A stretch of DNA of 64,000 nucleotides from Achatina immaculata (taxonomy: Eukaryota > Mollusca > Gastropoda > Stylommatophora > Achatinidae), in contig CM019696.1 in NCBI GenBank assembly GCA_009760885.1, positions 47,686,017 through 47,750,016 on the forward strand. The letters run 5' to 3'. Positions within the stretch are counted from its first letter, which is position 1. Each line of letters begins with the position of its first letter. The translations under genes and the position numbers were made by a program. Shown here piece after piece: positions 1-9,858 of the stretch. A model generated the notes under the pieces. That model had not been told where the DNA came from, searched no databases, and was given only the letters and a program-made list of their open reading frames with translations.

Positions 1-92
1 CACTGCCTGACACATTGTTTTACTGATGACAACTCCCTATGTTCTTTGTTCTAACATCACTGTCTGACACATTGTTCTACTGATGACAACTG
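1..92. repeat. two-copy direct repeat
   Basis: A segment beginning cactgcctgacacattg is repeated 57 bp later with two changes (cactgtctgacacattg). It lies in the intron after exon 4. From 93 to 289 I recognise nothing. Confidence 0.6.
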
Positions 93-289
93 ACACCATC
101 CTTCTCTTTTGCACTGGAACTATCTCTCCAATGAGGTCTGTGAATGTTTAATACAAATGTGTCCAAAAACTTCCTACATTCAGTTCTGGTGTCTTTTCAA
201 TACTTCTCTCTTCAGTTTTAGCTGTAGAGTTATATTTTATTATCTTTTTTTTTTCTGTATCCACAGACAAACTCCATTTTTCTATACAC

Positions 290-944
290 CATCATCATCA
301 TCATCATCATCATCTAGTGCCATACCGACTGGCATTGGCTATTATGCTTCTCCAGAGTACCCGATCCTTCATGCAGGCCATCAGCTCAGTTGGTGATCCC
401 CTCTCACACCATCCCATTAGACTGTCCAGTATCATCTCTCTTGGTCTTCCTCTTGATCGTCTTCCTTCTATTTTTCCTGTTGTTATAATATTTTCAATGC
501 CCTCTCTTCTCATTGCATGTCCTATGAAAGTACATTGTCTCTCTCTTATTTTTTTGACAAGATTTTTTGTCTCTCCAGCTCTTCTCATACATTCTTCATT
601 AGTTATTTTTGCTGTCCATGGGATTCGCAACATTCTTCTAATAAACCACATTTCTGCTGCTTCCAATGATTTCTGTGCAGACCTGCCTATTGTCCATGAT
701 TCACTTCCATATAACAAGATAGGTTCAACATAGTATTTTAGGACCCATTTTCTAACATTCATTGGTAAGGATGTGTTGGTTATGTTTCTCAGTCTCTGAA
801 ATGCAGTCTTTGCTTGACCGATTCTGTTCCTAATTTCTGTTCTGCATTTCCCATCTGAAGTTATTACTGCTCCAAGGTATTTGAATTTCTGCACCTGCTT
901 TAGAATAGTTGCGTTTAATTTTATACTGCATGCTGGTGGATTCT
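290..944 (-). mobile_element. RTE-like LINE, 3' fragment with (GAT)n tail
   Basis: The minus strand encodes the C-terminal part of a LINE polyprotein: FKYLGAVITSDGKCRTEIRN, LLYGSESWTIGRSAQKSLEA, CTFIGHAMRREGIENII and GRRSRGRPREMILD. These are the post-RT motifs of RTE-like endonuclease/reverse transcriptases. The frame stops shortly before a (GAT)n run (plus-strand ATC repeats at 290-314), the simple-repeat 3' tail common in this group. RT and endonuclease domains are missing. The frame is open for about 210 codons, so the copy is fairly young. Confidence 0.85.
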
Positions 945-1085
945 GTTGCTGGTCCTGGGGAGCAGCCTCATTACACCCGGGGCCTGCCCACACGTGTTTG
1001 GCCTCTGACATCAGGATTTCCTTCAGTGTTTTTAGGGAGATCGCCCCAATGTTGTGTTGATTGTGAGCTGCCCTCTGATCTAGCA
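945..1085 (-). mobile_element. I/Nimb-like LINE C-terminal fragment
   Basis: Translation of the minus strand gives NQHNIGAISLKTLKEILMSE followed by AKHVWAGPGCNEAAPQ. This resembles the tail found after the RNase H domain in I/Nimb-type non-LTR retrotransposons, ending in a C-P-x-C-type knuckle; here the first cysteine appears replaced (AGPGC). It is in frame with the adjoining RTE-like fragment, giving a chance chimeric frame of 258 codons. Assignment is by recalled motif similarity and is moderate. Confidence 0.5.
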
Positions 1086-1339
1086 TTTAGCAGGGATTTG
1101 CAACCACTGGCCTTGGCTATGCAGTGGCCTAGAAATGTGAAGGTACTAACACTTCACACTCCTATGGCATGCAAGTGCTAAGGGACAAAGATTTTCAATT
1201 GTTCATAAATAAGACACACACACACAACAGTGATCTAGATGCAACAATTCACATATTTATATACAATTATATGCAGTCTGATGGGTTATGACCAAGACAA
1301 TACAACAGAGGATACAAACATTCATGAACTACTGCTTGA

Positions 1340-1701
1340 GGAGGATTTTAAACATTAAATAGCAGTACAAGGTCAGGAACAAGGAGGTCTGGGAAAGGGC
1401 AGGACAAGAACCTATGAACCTACAAATCATGTCTAGGAAGTGGAGGTGGATTGGCCACACTCTGAGGAAACCTGACACCAGCATAGCAAGACAGGCGCTG
1501 ACATGGAATCCTCAAGGAAATAGAAAACGAGGAAGATCTGGACTTACTTGGAGAAGAGAAATTATGACAGTGCTCAGAGACAAGGGATACATATGGAAGG
1601 AAGCAGAGAATAATTCCAAGAACAGGGATGACTGGGGTGCCTTTATCTGTGGCCTATGCTCTCAAGGGAGTGAAAGTGGTTATGATGATGATGATGATGT
1701 G
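1340..1701 (+). mobile_element. RTE-like LINE, 3' fragment with (GAT)n tail
   Basis: Plus-strand translation reads SRKWRWIGHTLRKPDTSIAR, QALTWNPQGNRKRGRSGLTW, then NNSKNRDDWGAFICGLCSQG. This is the classic C-terminus of an RTE-like LINE, followed by (GAT)n at about 1680-1699. Only the last ~115 codons survive. It has opposite orientation to, and different protein sequence from, the fragment at 290-944, so it is a separate insertion of another lineage. Confidence 0.85.
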
Positions 1702-2229
1702 TAATTTGAAGATATTATTAACACCGCATTGCCTTCTTCTAAAATGCAAATCTTCAGAACAAGATTCTCACGCAAAATACCCACCATGCAATGGGAAGCT
1801 TGAGACTGACACTAAATTTGCTCTGGTAGTAGTCCTGCCCCACTCCAAGCAACCTGGACAACCCAAGGTCACTGATTTTCACCTAAAAATAAAATTGACA
1901 TAAAAATTAGTTTTAATTTAGGGTCAGAATATTAAGTTACTCTCAGCCAATGGTTCAGGGTGCCGTCCCCTTGTCTTGCAGACCAATCCCCTGTAGCCTC
2001 CAAGTTTTTGTTCACTTTGGATCTAATGCCCTCTTTTCCATTACCACTCCACTGGCTCTTCTATGCACCGTGGGAGTGGGGTGGGGGGGCATGCAGTACT
2101 GTCCACTTTATAAACCACTGCTCTAAATTAACAATGCCCAGTCAATGCCCCAACTTCTAAATTACTTAAGAATTAATTTACATTTCTTGACTGGCAGATC
2201 AAGGAGGTGTGTCAGAAGATGAAGATATA

Positions 2230-2260
<31 letters not shown>

Positions 2261-2782
2261 AAAGCTAAAAAAAAAGCCTGACAACTGCTGCTCTAAACAC
2301 TACACGTGGTTTCTTTATTCATACTGATGATGACAAGATGATAGCTGGCCATCCTGGCTTAAATACCCCCACCTAGACAACAGCTTTCAACACCTAAACA
2401 TCTACTCATCAACTTGTTTTGTTCAAAGTAACACCAAAAAGTGACAGTGAAACATCCATGAATCATCATCACTGCTGCACTCAGGACAAGTCCACAAGTG
2501 CTCTATCTCAACTTGTAGAAGGTGGACCTCCACACAGGTACACTTATTCCACAGTACAGGTGAGAACCCTGACAAAACACAGGAGGCAGCATTGACAGGA
2601 TCCAGGACCCAGTTTCTGCAGTCTATGAAGAAGAGTCCATTTTGATTTTACCCAATTCTGTCCTATAATATTATAATGAAACATATGTCACAATTAACTA
2701 CAAACTGTAAAAAATAAATTATAAATGAAACATGGCAAATATATGTGACAACTAATTTATAACAAATGTTACCTTCATTTAC
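1702..2782. other. intron sequence without recognised gene
   Basis: Intron downstream of exon 4. It holds a (GA)n microsatellite at about 2235-2262 and no protein homology I recognise. Confidence 0.6.
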
Positions 2783-2974
2783 CTGGTACTTATTAAAGAC
2801 TAGAATATTCCTGGCTGCCAGGTCCCTATGTACAAGCCTCTTACTCTCCAGGTAGCTCATGCCATCACACACTTGCTGGGCATAGTCACAGAGACGGGTC
2901 ACTGGGAGGTCCACGCGGAGATTAGTGTCCTTCAAGCACTCCAGCAGCGAGCGCATGGGGGCCAACTCTGTCAC
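2783..2974 (-). CDS. TNK2: ACK/TNK2-like kinase, hinge to catalytic-loop exon
   Basis: Exon of 64 codons, phase 0 at both ends: VTELAPMRSLLECL is the hinge, with gatekeeper Thr at about chain residue 197; DYAQQVCDGMSYLESKRL is helix E; VHRDLAARN is the tyrosine-kinase catalytic loop with Asp at about 246. VTELAP and YLESKR are characteristic of ACK/TNK kinases. The acceptor is CTGCAG|GTGACA (CAG at 2977-2975) and the donor is TACCAG|GTAAAT (2782-2777). All visible catalytic residues are intact. The next exon, expected to carry the DFG motif, lies beyond position 1, so the gene is partial. Confidence 0.95.
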
Positions 2975-3365
2975 CTGCAGGAAGAGATTCAAAGTTCTGT
3001 TGGTAACAAAAATGTCAGTCCCATTACCAAATACCTTAAACTGGCTTGTAATGTTGTTATTAGAGCTCTTTGTTATTGTGAAGAACTTCTGAGTTTTTCC
3101 AGTCAATGATGTGTACATCTGGAAGCCCCAGAGATAAGATGGAAGGAGTATGGAGTGAGACAGCTTACCTGAGTTCTTGGAATGGACCCAGGAAGTATAA
3201 ATCTTTACAAGTTTCAATATCTTGGTGCACATCTAAGACCTATTTTATCAGAAAGGCTGAGGAAGTGTAACAGCCTGTTTCTTGGTGCACTAGAAAAGGA
3301 TGGGAACAGTGTCTTGACCGGTTCTAATTTTCTAGCCTATTCTAGTATATTCTGATGACTCTGAT
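2975..3365. other. intron sequence upstream of exon 4
   Basis: Polypyrimidine-rich acceptor region next to exon 4, then unique sequence up to the 29-bp array. Nothing else recognised. Confidence 0.6.
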
Positions 3366-4108
3366 CATGAAATCTCCAAGCCTCAAAACTCTAGCCACAG
3401 AATCTCAAGTCTCAAAACTCTAGCCACACAATCTCAAGTCTCAAAACTCTAGCCACACAATCTCAAGTCTCAAAACTCTAGCCACAGAATCTCAAGTCTC
3501 AAAACTAGCCACACAATCTCAAGTCTTAAAACTCTAGCCACAGAATCTCAAGTCTCAAAACTCTAGCCACAGAATCTCAAGTCTCACAACTCTAGCCACA
3601 CAATCTCAAGTCTCAAAACTCTAGCCACACAATCTCAAGTCTCAAAACTCTAGCCACACAATCTCAAGTCTCAAAACTCTAGCCACACAATCTCAAGTCT
3701 CAAAACTCTAGCCACACAATCTCAAGTCTCAAAACTCTAGCCACACAATCTCAAGTCTCAAAACTCTAGCCACACAATCTCAAGTCTCAAAACCCCAGCC
3801 ACAGATTCTCAAGTCTCAAAACTCTAGCCACAGATTCTCAAGTCTCAAAACTCTAGCCACAGAATCTCAAGTCTCAAAACTCTAGCCACAGAATCTCAAG
3901 TTTCAAAACTCTAGCCACACAATCTCAAGTCTCAAAACTCTAGCCACACAATCTCAAGTCTCAAAACCCCAGCCACAGAATCTCAAATCTCAAAACCCCA
4001 GCCACAGAATCTCAAGTCTCAAAACCCCAGCCACAGAATCTCAAGTCTCAAAACCCCAGCCACAGAATCTCAAGTCTCAAAACTCCAGCCACAGAATCAC
4101 CCACGTCT
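3366..4108. repeat. 29-bp minisatellite, about 25 copies
   Basis: Unit contains ctctagccacacaatctcaa and gtctcaaaa, period 29 bp. Variants are acagaatc/acacaatc/acagattc, and the copies near 3790 and 3965-4090 carry aaccccagcc. It lies in the intron between exons 3 and 4. Confidence 0.9.
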
Positions 4109-4192
4109 AAGAACCCCAGGGCTAGAATTTCAGAATACAATAACATGAAACAGTTTGGTTAAATGGACGCAAACAAAATGTGATGAATATAT

Positions 4193-4830
4193 CTTATCTT
4201 ATATACTTCCCATGCTGTTAAACGTCACATAGGGCTCGCAAGGTAGTTCGCCAATTTTTCCTGTCTTTGGTAGTCTTTCAACCTCATCAAGGGATTTTAT
4301 GCCTATTAATTTGGCTTCTCTTAACAATGTCCTCTTCAGAGTTTCATGAGGTCTGCCTCCTTTTCTTTGTCCTTTGTGTTCCACTTGATAGAGTGTTTTG
4401 GGATTCTCTGACTGTTTCTTCTCATCAAGTGACCAACATATGTCCATCTCCTTTTCCTGATCACCCATGAGACTGGTTGTTGTTCAGTCATCTGTCTTTA
4501 TCTCTGCATTGTTCTTGAATTCGTTCCACTTGATGCCGAGTATTTTCTTTAGGCATTTGTTTTCAAAAGAGTCTAATTTCTTCTCTATTTCTTTAGCTGT
4601 TTTCCAGTTTTCACATGCATAAATGAGGGTGGATATTATATTTGAATTGAATAGTCTTAACTTGGTTTTTGTGCTTATAACTTTTGAATGCCATATGTTC
4701 TCAAGATTCTTGAAGATCGATGCTGTTTTTGCAGTTGTACTTTCATATCTGGTGTCACCATCCTGGTCAGTGTAGCTGCCAAGGTAGGAAATTGATTGAC
4801 TTCTTCAATATTTGTCCCTTCTATGTGTAT
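4193..4830 (-). mobile_element. LINE family A, 3' fragment
   Basis: Closely matches the 3' ~640 bp of the family A LINE at 6409-8700 in the same orientation, from the tail (ttatcttatat on plus) to IEGTNIEEVNQF. It encodes the C-terminal post-RT region with small indels that break the frame. It ends within about 50 bp of the point where the 25.2-kb copy also ends. Confidence 0.85.
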
Positions 4831-5140
4831 GATGAATATATAAAATATAGGAAAGGCTTTAGAGCAAACTTACACCACTAACCCTCTGACATTATGTTAT
4901 CTACCATGAACTATGCCATTTACCAGCATCATGTTGCATGTTCTATACCACACTAGCCAGCAATATTGTGTATACAGAATGATATTAACTAGCAACACTG
5001 TATTACAACTCCAGCATTACGCTTTCCAATAATATTGCATCACATATCCAGTACTGCACTGACCAGCAACACATCAAACACCAAACTAACTAGGAACATT
5101 ACACTACATATCCTATACCAGACTAGCAGCCACAACACAA
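4831..5140. other. intron with degenerate repeats
   Basis: Loose, diverged repetition of short motifs such as ccagcaatattgtgt and taccacactagccagc leads into the 44-bp array. No gene recognised. Confidence 0.55.
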
Positions 5141-5394
5141 CAAGCAATATTCTACTGTACGGCCCACAAGACACCACCTACCAACAAGCAATATTCTACT
5201 GTATGGCCCATAAGACACCAACAAGCAATATTCTACTGTACGGCCCACAAGACACCACCTACCAACAAGCAATATTCTACTGTACGGCCCACAAGACACC
5301 ACCTACCAACAAGCAATATTCTACTGTACGGCCCACAAGATACCACCTACCAACAAGCAATATTCTACTGCACGGCCCACAAAACACCACCTAC
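5141..5394. repeat. 44-bp minisatellite carrying splice-donor copies
   Basis: Six copies start at 5141, 5185, 5222, 5266, 5310 and 5354, with unit caagcaatattctactgtac plus ggcccacaagacaccaccta plus ccaa. The third spacing is shortened to 37 bp. On the minus strand four intact units contain TTG|GTAGGTGGTG, identical to the exon 3 donor context, and the last unit runs into that real donor. Confidence 0.9.
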
Positions 5395-5547
5395 CAACAT
5401 CATGTTATCCTCTGTATCCAGCACCACACCAAACATCCGGACGATGTGATCATGGTCCACATCCTGCATGATTGCTGCCTCCTTCAGGAAGTTCTGGGTA
5501 CCTGTGTTCACCCTCTCCCTGCTCAGTCGCTTCACGGCCACCTGAAG
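5395..5547 (-). CDS. TNK2: ACK/TNK2-like kinase, catalytic-lysine exon
   Basis: Exon of 51 codons, 153 bp, phase 0 at both ends. It reads LQVAVKRLSRERVNT, then FLKEAAIMQDVDHDHIVRMF and GVVLDTEDNMML. VAVK supplies the ATP-anchoring lysine (chain residue 150) and KEA the helix-C glutamate (about 167), both intact. The preferred acceptor is ATCAG|CTTCAG (CAG at 5550-5548), because LQ restores the spacing found in ACK kinases; the alternative six bases downstream, CTTCAG|GTGG, would also keep frame. The donor is TTG|GTAGGT (5394-5389). Minisatellites abut both splice sites, and the one after the donor repeats the donor sequence itself. Confidence 0.92.
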
Positions 5548-5555
5548 CTGATAAA

Positions 5556-6071
5556 AATATGATCACATCTTTCATCTATCTTGTGAATCTATGATCACAT
5601 TTTTTATCCATCTTGTGAATCTATGATCACACCCTTTCATCCATCTTGTGAATCTATGATCACATCTTTCATCCATCTTGTGAATCTATGATCACACCTT
5701 TTATCCATCTTGTGAATCTATGATCACATCTTTCATCCATCTTGTGAATCTATGATCACACCTTTCATCCATCTTGTGAATCTATGATCACATCTTTCAT
5801 CCATCTTGTGAATCTATGATCACACCTTTCATCCATCTTGTGAATCTATGATCACATCTTTCATCCATCTTGTGAATCTATGATCACACCTTTCATCCAT
5901 CTTGTGAATCTACTATCACATCTTTCATTCATCTTGTGAATCTATGATCACACCTTTCATCCATCTTGTGAATCTATTATCACATCTTTCATCCATCTTG
6001 TGAATCTATGACCACACCTTTCATCCATCTTGTGAATCTATGATCACACCTTTTATCCATCTTGTGAATCA
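5556..6071. repeat. 32-bp minisatellite with 64-bp alternation
   Basis: About 16 units of 32 bp (gatcacacctttcatccatc plus ttgtgaatctat). Units with acacc and acatc alternate through most of the array, giving a 64-bp higher-order period. The array begins within 10 bp of the exon 3 acceptor and therefore lies in its branch-point/pyrimidine region. Confidence 0.9.
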
Positions 6072-6084
6072 TAGAGCAACTGTT

Positions 6085-6305
6085 CTGATACTATATGCTG
6101 TACTCCTTTACAAATGTATGTGTGGATGTATGATACTACATGCTGTAGTCCTCTACAAATGTTTGTGTGGCTGTATGATACTATGTGCTGTAGTCCTCTA
6201 CAAATGTACATGTGGCTGTATGATACTACATGCTGTAGTCCTCTACAAATGTATGTGTGGCTGTATGATACTACGTGCTGTACTCCTCTACAAATGTATG
6301 TGTTC
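6085..6305. repeat. 45-bp minisatellite, about 5 copies
   Basis: Unit begins gatactacatgctgtagtc and continues ctctacaaatgtatgtgtgg; starts are at about 6087, 6132, 6177, 6222 and 6267. Because 45 is a multiple of three, it gives repeated reading frames of 15 residues on both strands (for example LYKCMCGCMIL), which I do not regard as coding. Confidence 0.9.
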
Positions 6306-6408
6306 AGCAAAGTATGGACACTAATGCCATTTCCTCCGATTACCTCAAGAGCATGTCCCAGGTCTGCTTGCAATTTTTTTTTATATCTATATATACATTG
6401 CATAATGT

Positions 6409-8700
6409 CTTATATCTTATATCTTATATCCTTCCTGTGCCGTTAGACGTCACATAGGGCTCGCAAAGTAGTTCGCCAATTTTTCCTGTCTTCAGCGAGT
6501 CTTTCAACCTCATCAAAGGATTTTATGCCTGTTAACTTGGCCTCTCTTAATAATGTTCTCTTCAGAGTTTCACGCGGTCTGCCCCTTTTTCTTCGGCCTG
6601 TTGTGTTCCACTTGATAGCTTGTTTTGGGATTCTCTGCTCATTTCTTCTCATCAAGTGGCCAACATATGTCCATCTCCTTTTCCTGATCACCCGTGAGAC
6701 TGGTTGTTGTTCAGTCATCTGTCTTATCTCTGCATTGTTCTTGAATTCATTCCACTTGATGCCGAGTATTTTCCTTAGGCATTTGTTTTCAAAAGAGTCT
6801 AATTTCTTTTCTATTTCTTTAGTTGTTTTCCAGCTTTCACATGCATAAATGAGGGTGGATATTACATTTGAATTGAATAGTCTTAACTTGGTTTTTGTGC
6901 TTATAACTTTTGAATTCCATATGTTCTCAAGATTCTTGAAGATTGATGCTGCTTTTGCAATTCTGATCCTAACTTCCTTTCTAGTGTCACCATCCTGGTC
7001 TATGTAGCTGCCAAGGTATGCAAATTGATTGACTTCTTCAATATCTGTCCCTTCTATGTGTATTTTTCCATTTTGATTGATGGGAATTTTCATTATTTTT
7101 GTTTTGTCCTTGTTAATTTCAAGTCCTATTTTGCTAGCCAGTGAAGATAGGCTATCTGTTTTTTCTTGCATGGAATTCACATTATTACTGATAAGAGTTA
7201 TGTCATCAGCAAAATCAAGATCTTCTAGTTGGGTCCCATGTACCCAGTCAATACCTGTGTTACCTGTGCAGCATTTTTTCATTATGAAGTCTATTGTAAT
7301 CCCAAAAAGTAAAGGAGACAGTATACATCCTTGTTTCACGCCTGTTTCAATCTGGAACCATTCACTTATCCCTTCTTCTGTCTTGACTGCACAACCATAT
7401 CCATTGTATAAGTCCTTAATGATGTTGACAATTTTAGATGGTATTCCATATAGACATAAAATTCTCCATAATGAATCTCTGTGTATGCTATCAAATGCCT
7501 TCTTAAAATCTATGAAATTCAGTATTAATGGTTTCTGCTTTTCAATATGTTCTTCAAGTATTATTCTGAGAGTAAAGATCTGGTCGAGACAGCTTCTCCC
7601 TTTTCGAAATCCTGCTTGTTCTTCTCTCATTGCTGTATCCACTATATCTTTGAGTCTATTCAAAATGACCTTGCAAAATACTTTTGACACAACTGATATT
7701 AAGGTTACTCCTCTCCAGTTGTTACAGTCACTAAGGTTGCCCTTTTTTGGTATTTTCACAATGATTCCCTTCTTCCAATTAGAAGGGACCTTTTCTTCTT
7801 TCCAAATCTTGTTAAACATTCTCTGTAGTTGTCTCATGTTGTCACTATTGATAGCTTTTAGCATCTCGGCTGTTATTTCATCTTCACCTGCAGCTTTGTT
7901 GTTAGCCATTAAATTCACTGCTGTTTCAATTTCATGCAATTCAATTTCATCTAGATTGACATTTAGTTGTGGGGCTGGTAAGTCAGTTTCAAGGTTTAAC
8001 AATTCTTTTGGGTGTGGTCGATTGAGTATTTCTTGGAAGTGTTCAGCCCATCTTTGCTTTTGGTCTTTATTTGATGTTAATAGTATTCCAGTTTTGCTAA
8101 GGATTGGTCTTTCTTTAGATGTAATAGTACCTGTTAGCCTCTTTTGTATGTTATATAAAGTTTTGCTGTCTCCTGTTTTTGCTGCTTTTTCTGCCTCTTT
8201 CGCCATATTGTCTATGTATTCTCTTTTATCCCTTCTAGCTGAACTTTTTACTTTCTTGTCTATGTCTTTGTATTTTGCTTTTGCCGAATCTCTTTCATGA
8301 TCTGCTTTTGCATTCAACATGTTTAATTTGACTGCTCGTCTTTCATGTATATACTTCCATGTTTTATCTGATATCCATGCTTTTCTATTTGGTTTTTCCA
8401 ATCCAGCGCTTACTTTTGCTGCTGTGATTATGGCTGTGCTGTAAGAATTCCATAACTCATCTATACCTATCTCCTCAACTTCACTGGGTGTTTTGGAATG
8501 ATTGGCAAGTTCCTGATTGCATAATGTAATCTTTACATATTTGTAATCTACTTGATTAAGAGTTTGAAAGCCTAATATTTTGTTTACTCCAATTCCATAT
8601 CCCTTTTTGTCTTGATAATCCTGTAAGCAAATCTCTATATGTAACCTCTTTATGTAATACTTTTATCTCTATTATACATGGTTGTGATCATGAAGCAACT
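6409..8700 (-). mobile_element. LINE family A, 5'-truncated copy with open RT frame
   Basis: Longest LINE copy in the window. The 3' end is an (ATATAAG)n tail (plus 6409-6430), followed in minus orientation by a 2.2-kb open frame. The endonuclease domain is missing and similarity fades near 8665-8700, so the copy is 5'-truncated. Related copies in the window are at 4193-4830, 22792-22880 and 25157-25780, all on the same strand. The clade appears RTE-like from the RT and post-RT motifs and simple-repeat tail. Confidence 0.9.
6443..8662 (-). CDS. LINE family A reverse transcriptase (partial polyprotein)
   Basis: Open frame of about 739 codons; TTG at 8401 is only an arbitrary in-frame start and the frame continues upstream to a stop at 8665-8663. 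After a linker come the RT motifs: NNKAAGEDEITAEML, NWRGVTLISVVSKVF, EEQAGFRKGRSCLDQIF, then FIDFKKAFDSIHRDSLW with the motif A aspartates, TGVKQGCILSPLLFG, and LDFADDITLISNN with the FADD catalytic box. The post-RT part includes FAYLGSYIDQDGDTRKEVRI and RKRRWTYVGHLMRR. All RT catalytic residues seen are intact and there is no internal stop. It lacks the endonuclease, so it should not retrotranspose autonomously. It lies antisense-free (same strand as the host gene) in the intron between exons 2 and 3. Confidence 0.93.
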   Translation of the reverse strand, partial: KYYIKRLHIEICLQDYQDKKGYGIGVNKILGFQTLNQVDYKYVKITLCNQELANHSKTPSEVEEIGIDELWNSYSTAIITAAKVSAGLEKPNRKAWISDKTWKYIHERRAVKLNMLNAKADHERDSAKAKYKDIDKKVKSSARRDKREYIDNMAKEAEKAAKTGDSKTLYNIQKRLTGTITSKERPILSKTGILLTSNKDQKQRWAEHFQEILNRPHPKELLNLETDLPAPQLNVNLDEIELHEIETAVNLMANNKAAGEDEITAEMLKAINSDNMRQLQRMFNKIWKEEKVPSNWKKGIIVKIPKKGNLSDCNNWRGVTLISVVSKVFCKVILNRLKDIVDTAMREEQAGFRKGRSCLDQIFTLRIILEEHIEKQKPLILNFIDFKKAFDSIHRDSLWRILCLYGIPSKIVNIIKDLYNGYGCAVKTEEGISEWFQIETGVKQGCILSPLLFGITIDFIMKKCCTGNTGIDWVHGTQLEDLDFADDITLISNNVNSMQEKTDSLSSLASKIGLEINKDKTKIMKIPINQNGKIHIEGTDIEEVNQFAYLGSYIDQDGDTRKEVRIRIAKAASIFKNLENIWNSKVISTKTKLRLFNSNVISTLIYACESWKTTKEIEKKLDSFENKCLRKILGIKWNEFKNNAEIRQMTEQQPVSRVIRKRRWTYVGHLMRRNEQRIPKQAIKWNTTGRRKRGRPRETLKRTLLREAKLTGIKSFDEVERLAEDRKNWRTTLRALCDV

Positions 8701-8955
8701 ATTTTGGATATTTCACTGAAAAAGAAATTCACATTATCCAAATTATTTTCATTTTCATTTTCCTTTCTTTGCTCAGTCTGCCTATTTCCCTCTCATTTTT
8801 TTGTTTTGGCCAACTGTATTTATCTGAAGAAGGTGAAAGCTGAAATATTACTTTTTTTTTTTTCAGTTGCTGGGTAAAGCTTGCTTCCATTTGTTTTTCT
8901 TTCTCTTTTCTAAAACCATTAAACAGTTGAATTAATTCTTACTCTAGAAACATTT
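8701..8955. other. intron sequence without recognised gene
   Basis: T-rich sequence between LINE A and the 25-bp array. Nothing recognised. Confidence 0.6.
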
Positions 8956-8959
8956 TTGT

Positions 8960-9822
8960 GCCACATGAAGAACTTTTCTGCAGAAACACACAGGAACCAT
9001 TGGAACCAGAAACATACAGTAACATGGGAACTGGAAATAAATAGGAACCTGAAAGGTAGAAAAACACAGGAACATAGGAACTGGAAACACACGGGAACAT
9101 GGGAACTGGAAATAAATAGGAACCTTAAAGCTAGAAAAACACAGGGACACAGAAACTGGAAACACACAAGAACCTGGGAACTGGAAATAAATAGGAGCCT
9201 AAAAGCTAGAAAAACACAGGAACATAGGAACCATAAACACACAGGAACCTAGGAACCAGAAACACACAGGAACCTAGGAACCTGAAACACATGAGAACCT
9301 AGGAACCAGAAACACACAGGAACCTAGGAACCAGAAACACACAGGAGCCTGGGAACCTGAAACACATGAGAACCTAGGAACCAGAAACACACAGGAACCT
9401 GGGCACCAGAAACACAAGAACCTAGGAAGCAGAAACACACAGGAACCTGGGAACCAGAAACACACAGGAACCTGGGAACCAGAAACACACAGGAACCTGG
9501 GAACCAGAAACACAGGAGAACCTAGGAACCAGAAACACACAGGAACCTGGGAACCAGAAACACAAGAGAACCTGGGAACCAGAAACATGCAGGAACCTGG
9601 GAACCAGAAACACGCAGGAACCTAGGAACCAGAAACATATGAGAACCTAGGAACCAGAAACACACAGGAACCTGGGAACCAGAAACACACAGGAACCTGA
9701 AACACACAAGAACCCAGGAACCAGAAACACATGAGAACCCAGGAACCAGAAACACACAGGAACCTGGGAACCAGAAACACACAGGAACCTGGGAACCAGA
9801 AACACACAGGAGTAAAAAAAAA
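8960..9822. repeat. 25-bp minisatellite, about 34 units
   Basis: Unit caggaacctgggaaccagaa plus acaca. The first ~280 bp are a diverged block with longer units (ggaaataaataggaacct), and from 9240 the copies are regular. It starts about 40 bp after the exon 2 donor in the transcript. Overlapping minus-strand frames (VPRFLCVSGSQ repeats) are products of the array, not genes. Confidence 0.9.
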
Positions 9823-9858
9823 CAAAACCAGAAGATCTCTTCAAGAATCCTGACATAC

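Noticed and set aside
5035..5562. Plus-strand frame of 175 codons over exon 3
   Set aside because: It is antisense to the kinase exon and runs through the 44-bp array; no recognisable similarity.
7077..8300. Plus-strand frame of 407 codons
   Set aside because: Shadow of the LINE A reverse transcriptase on the opposite strand.
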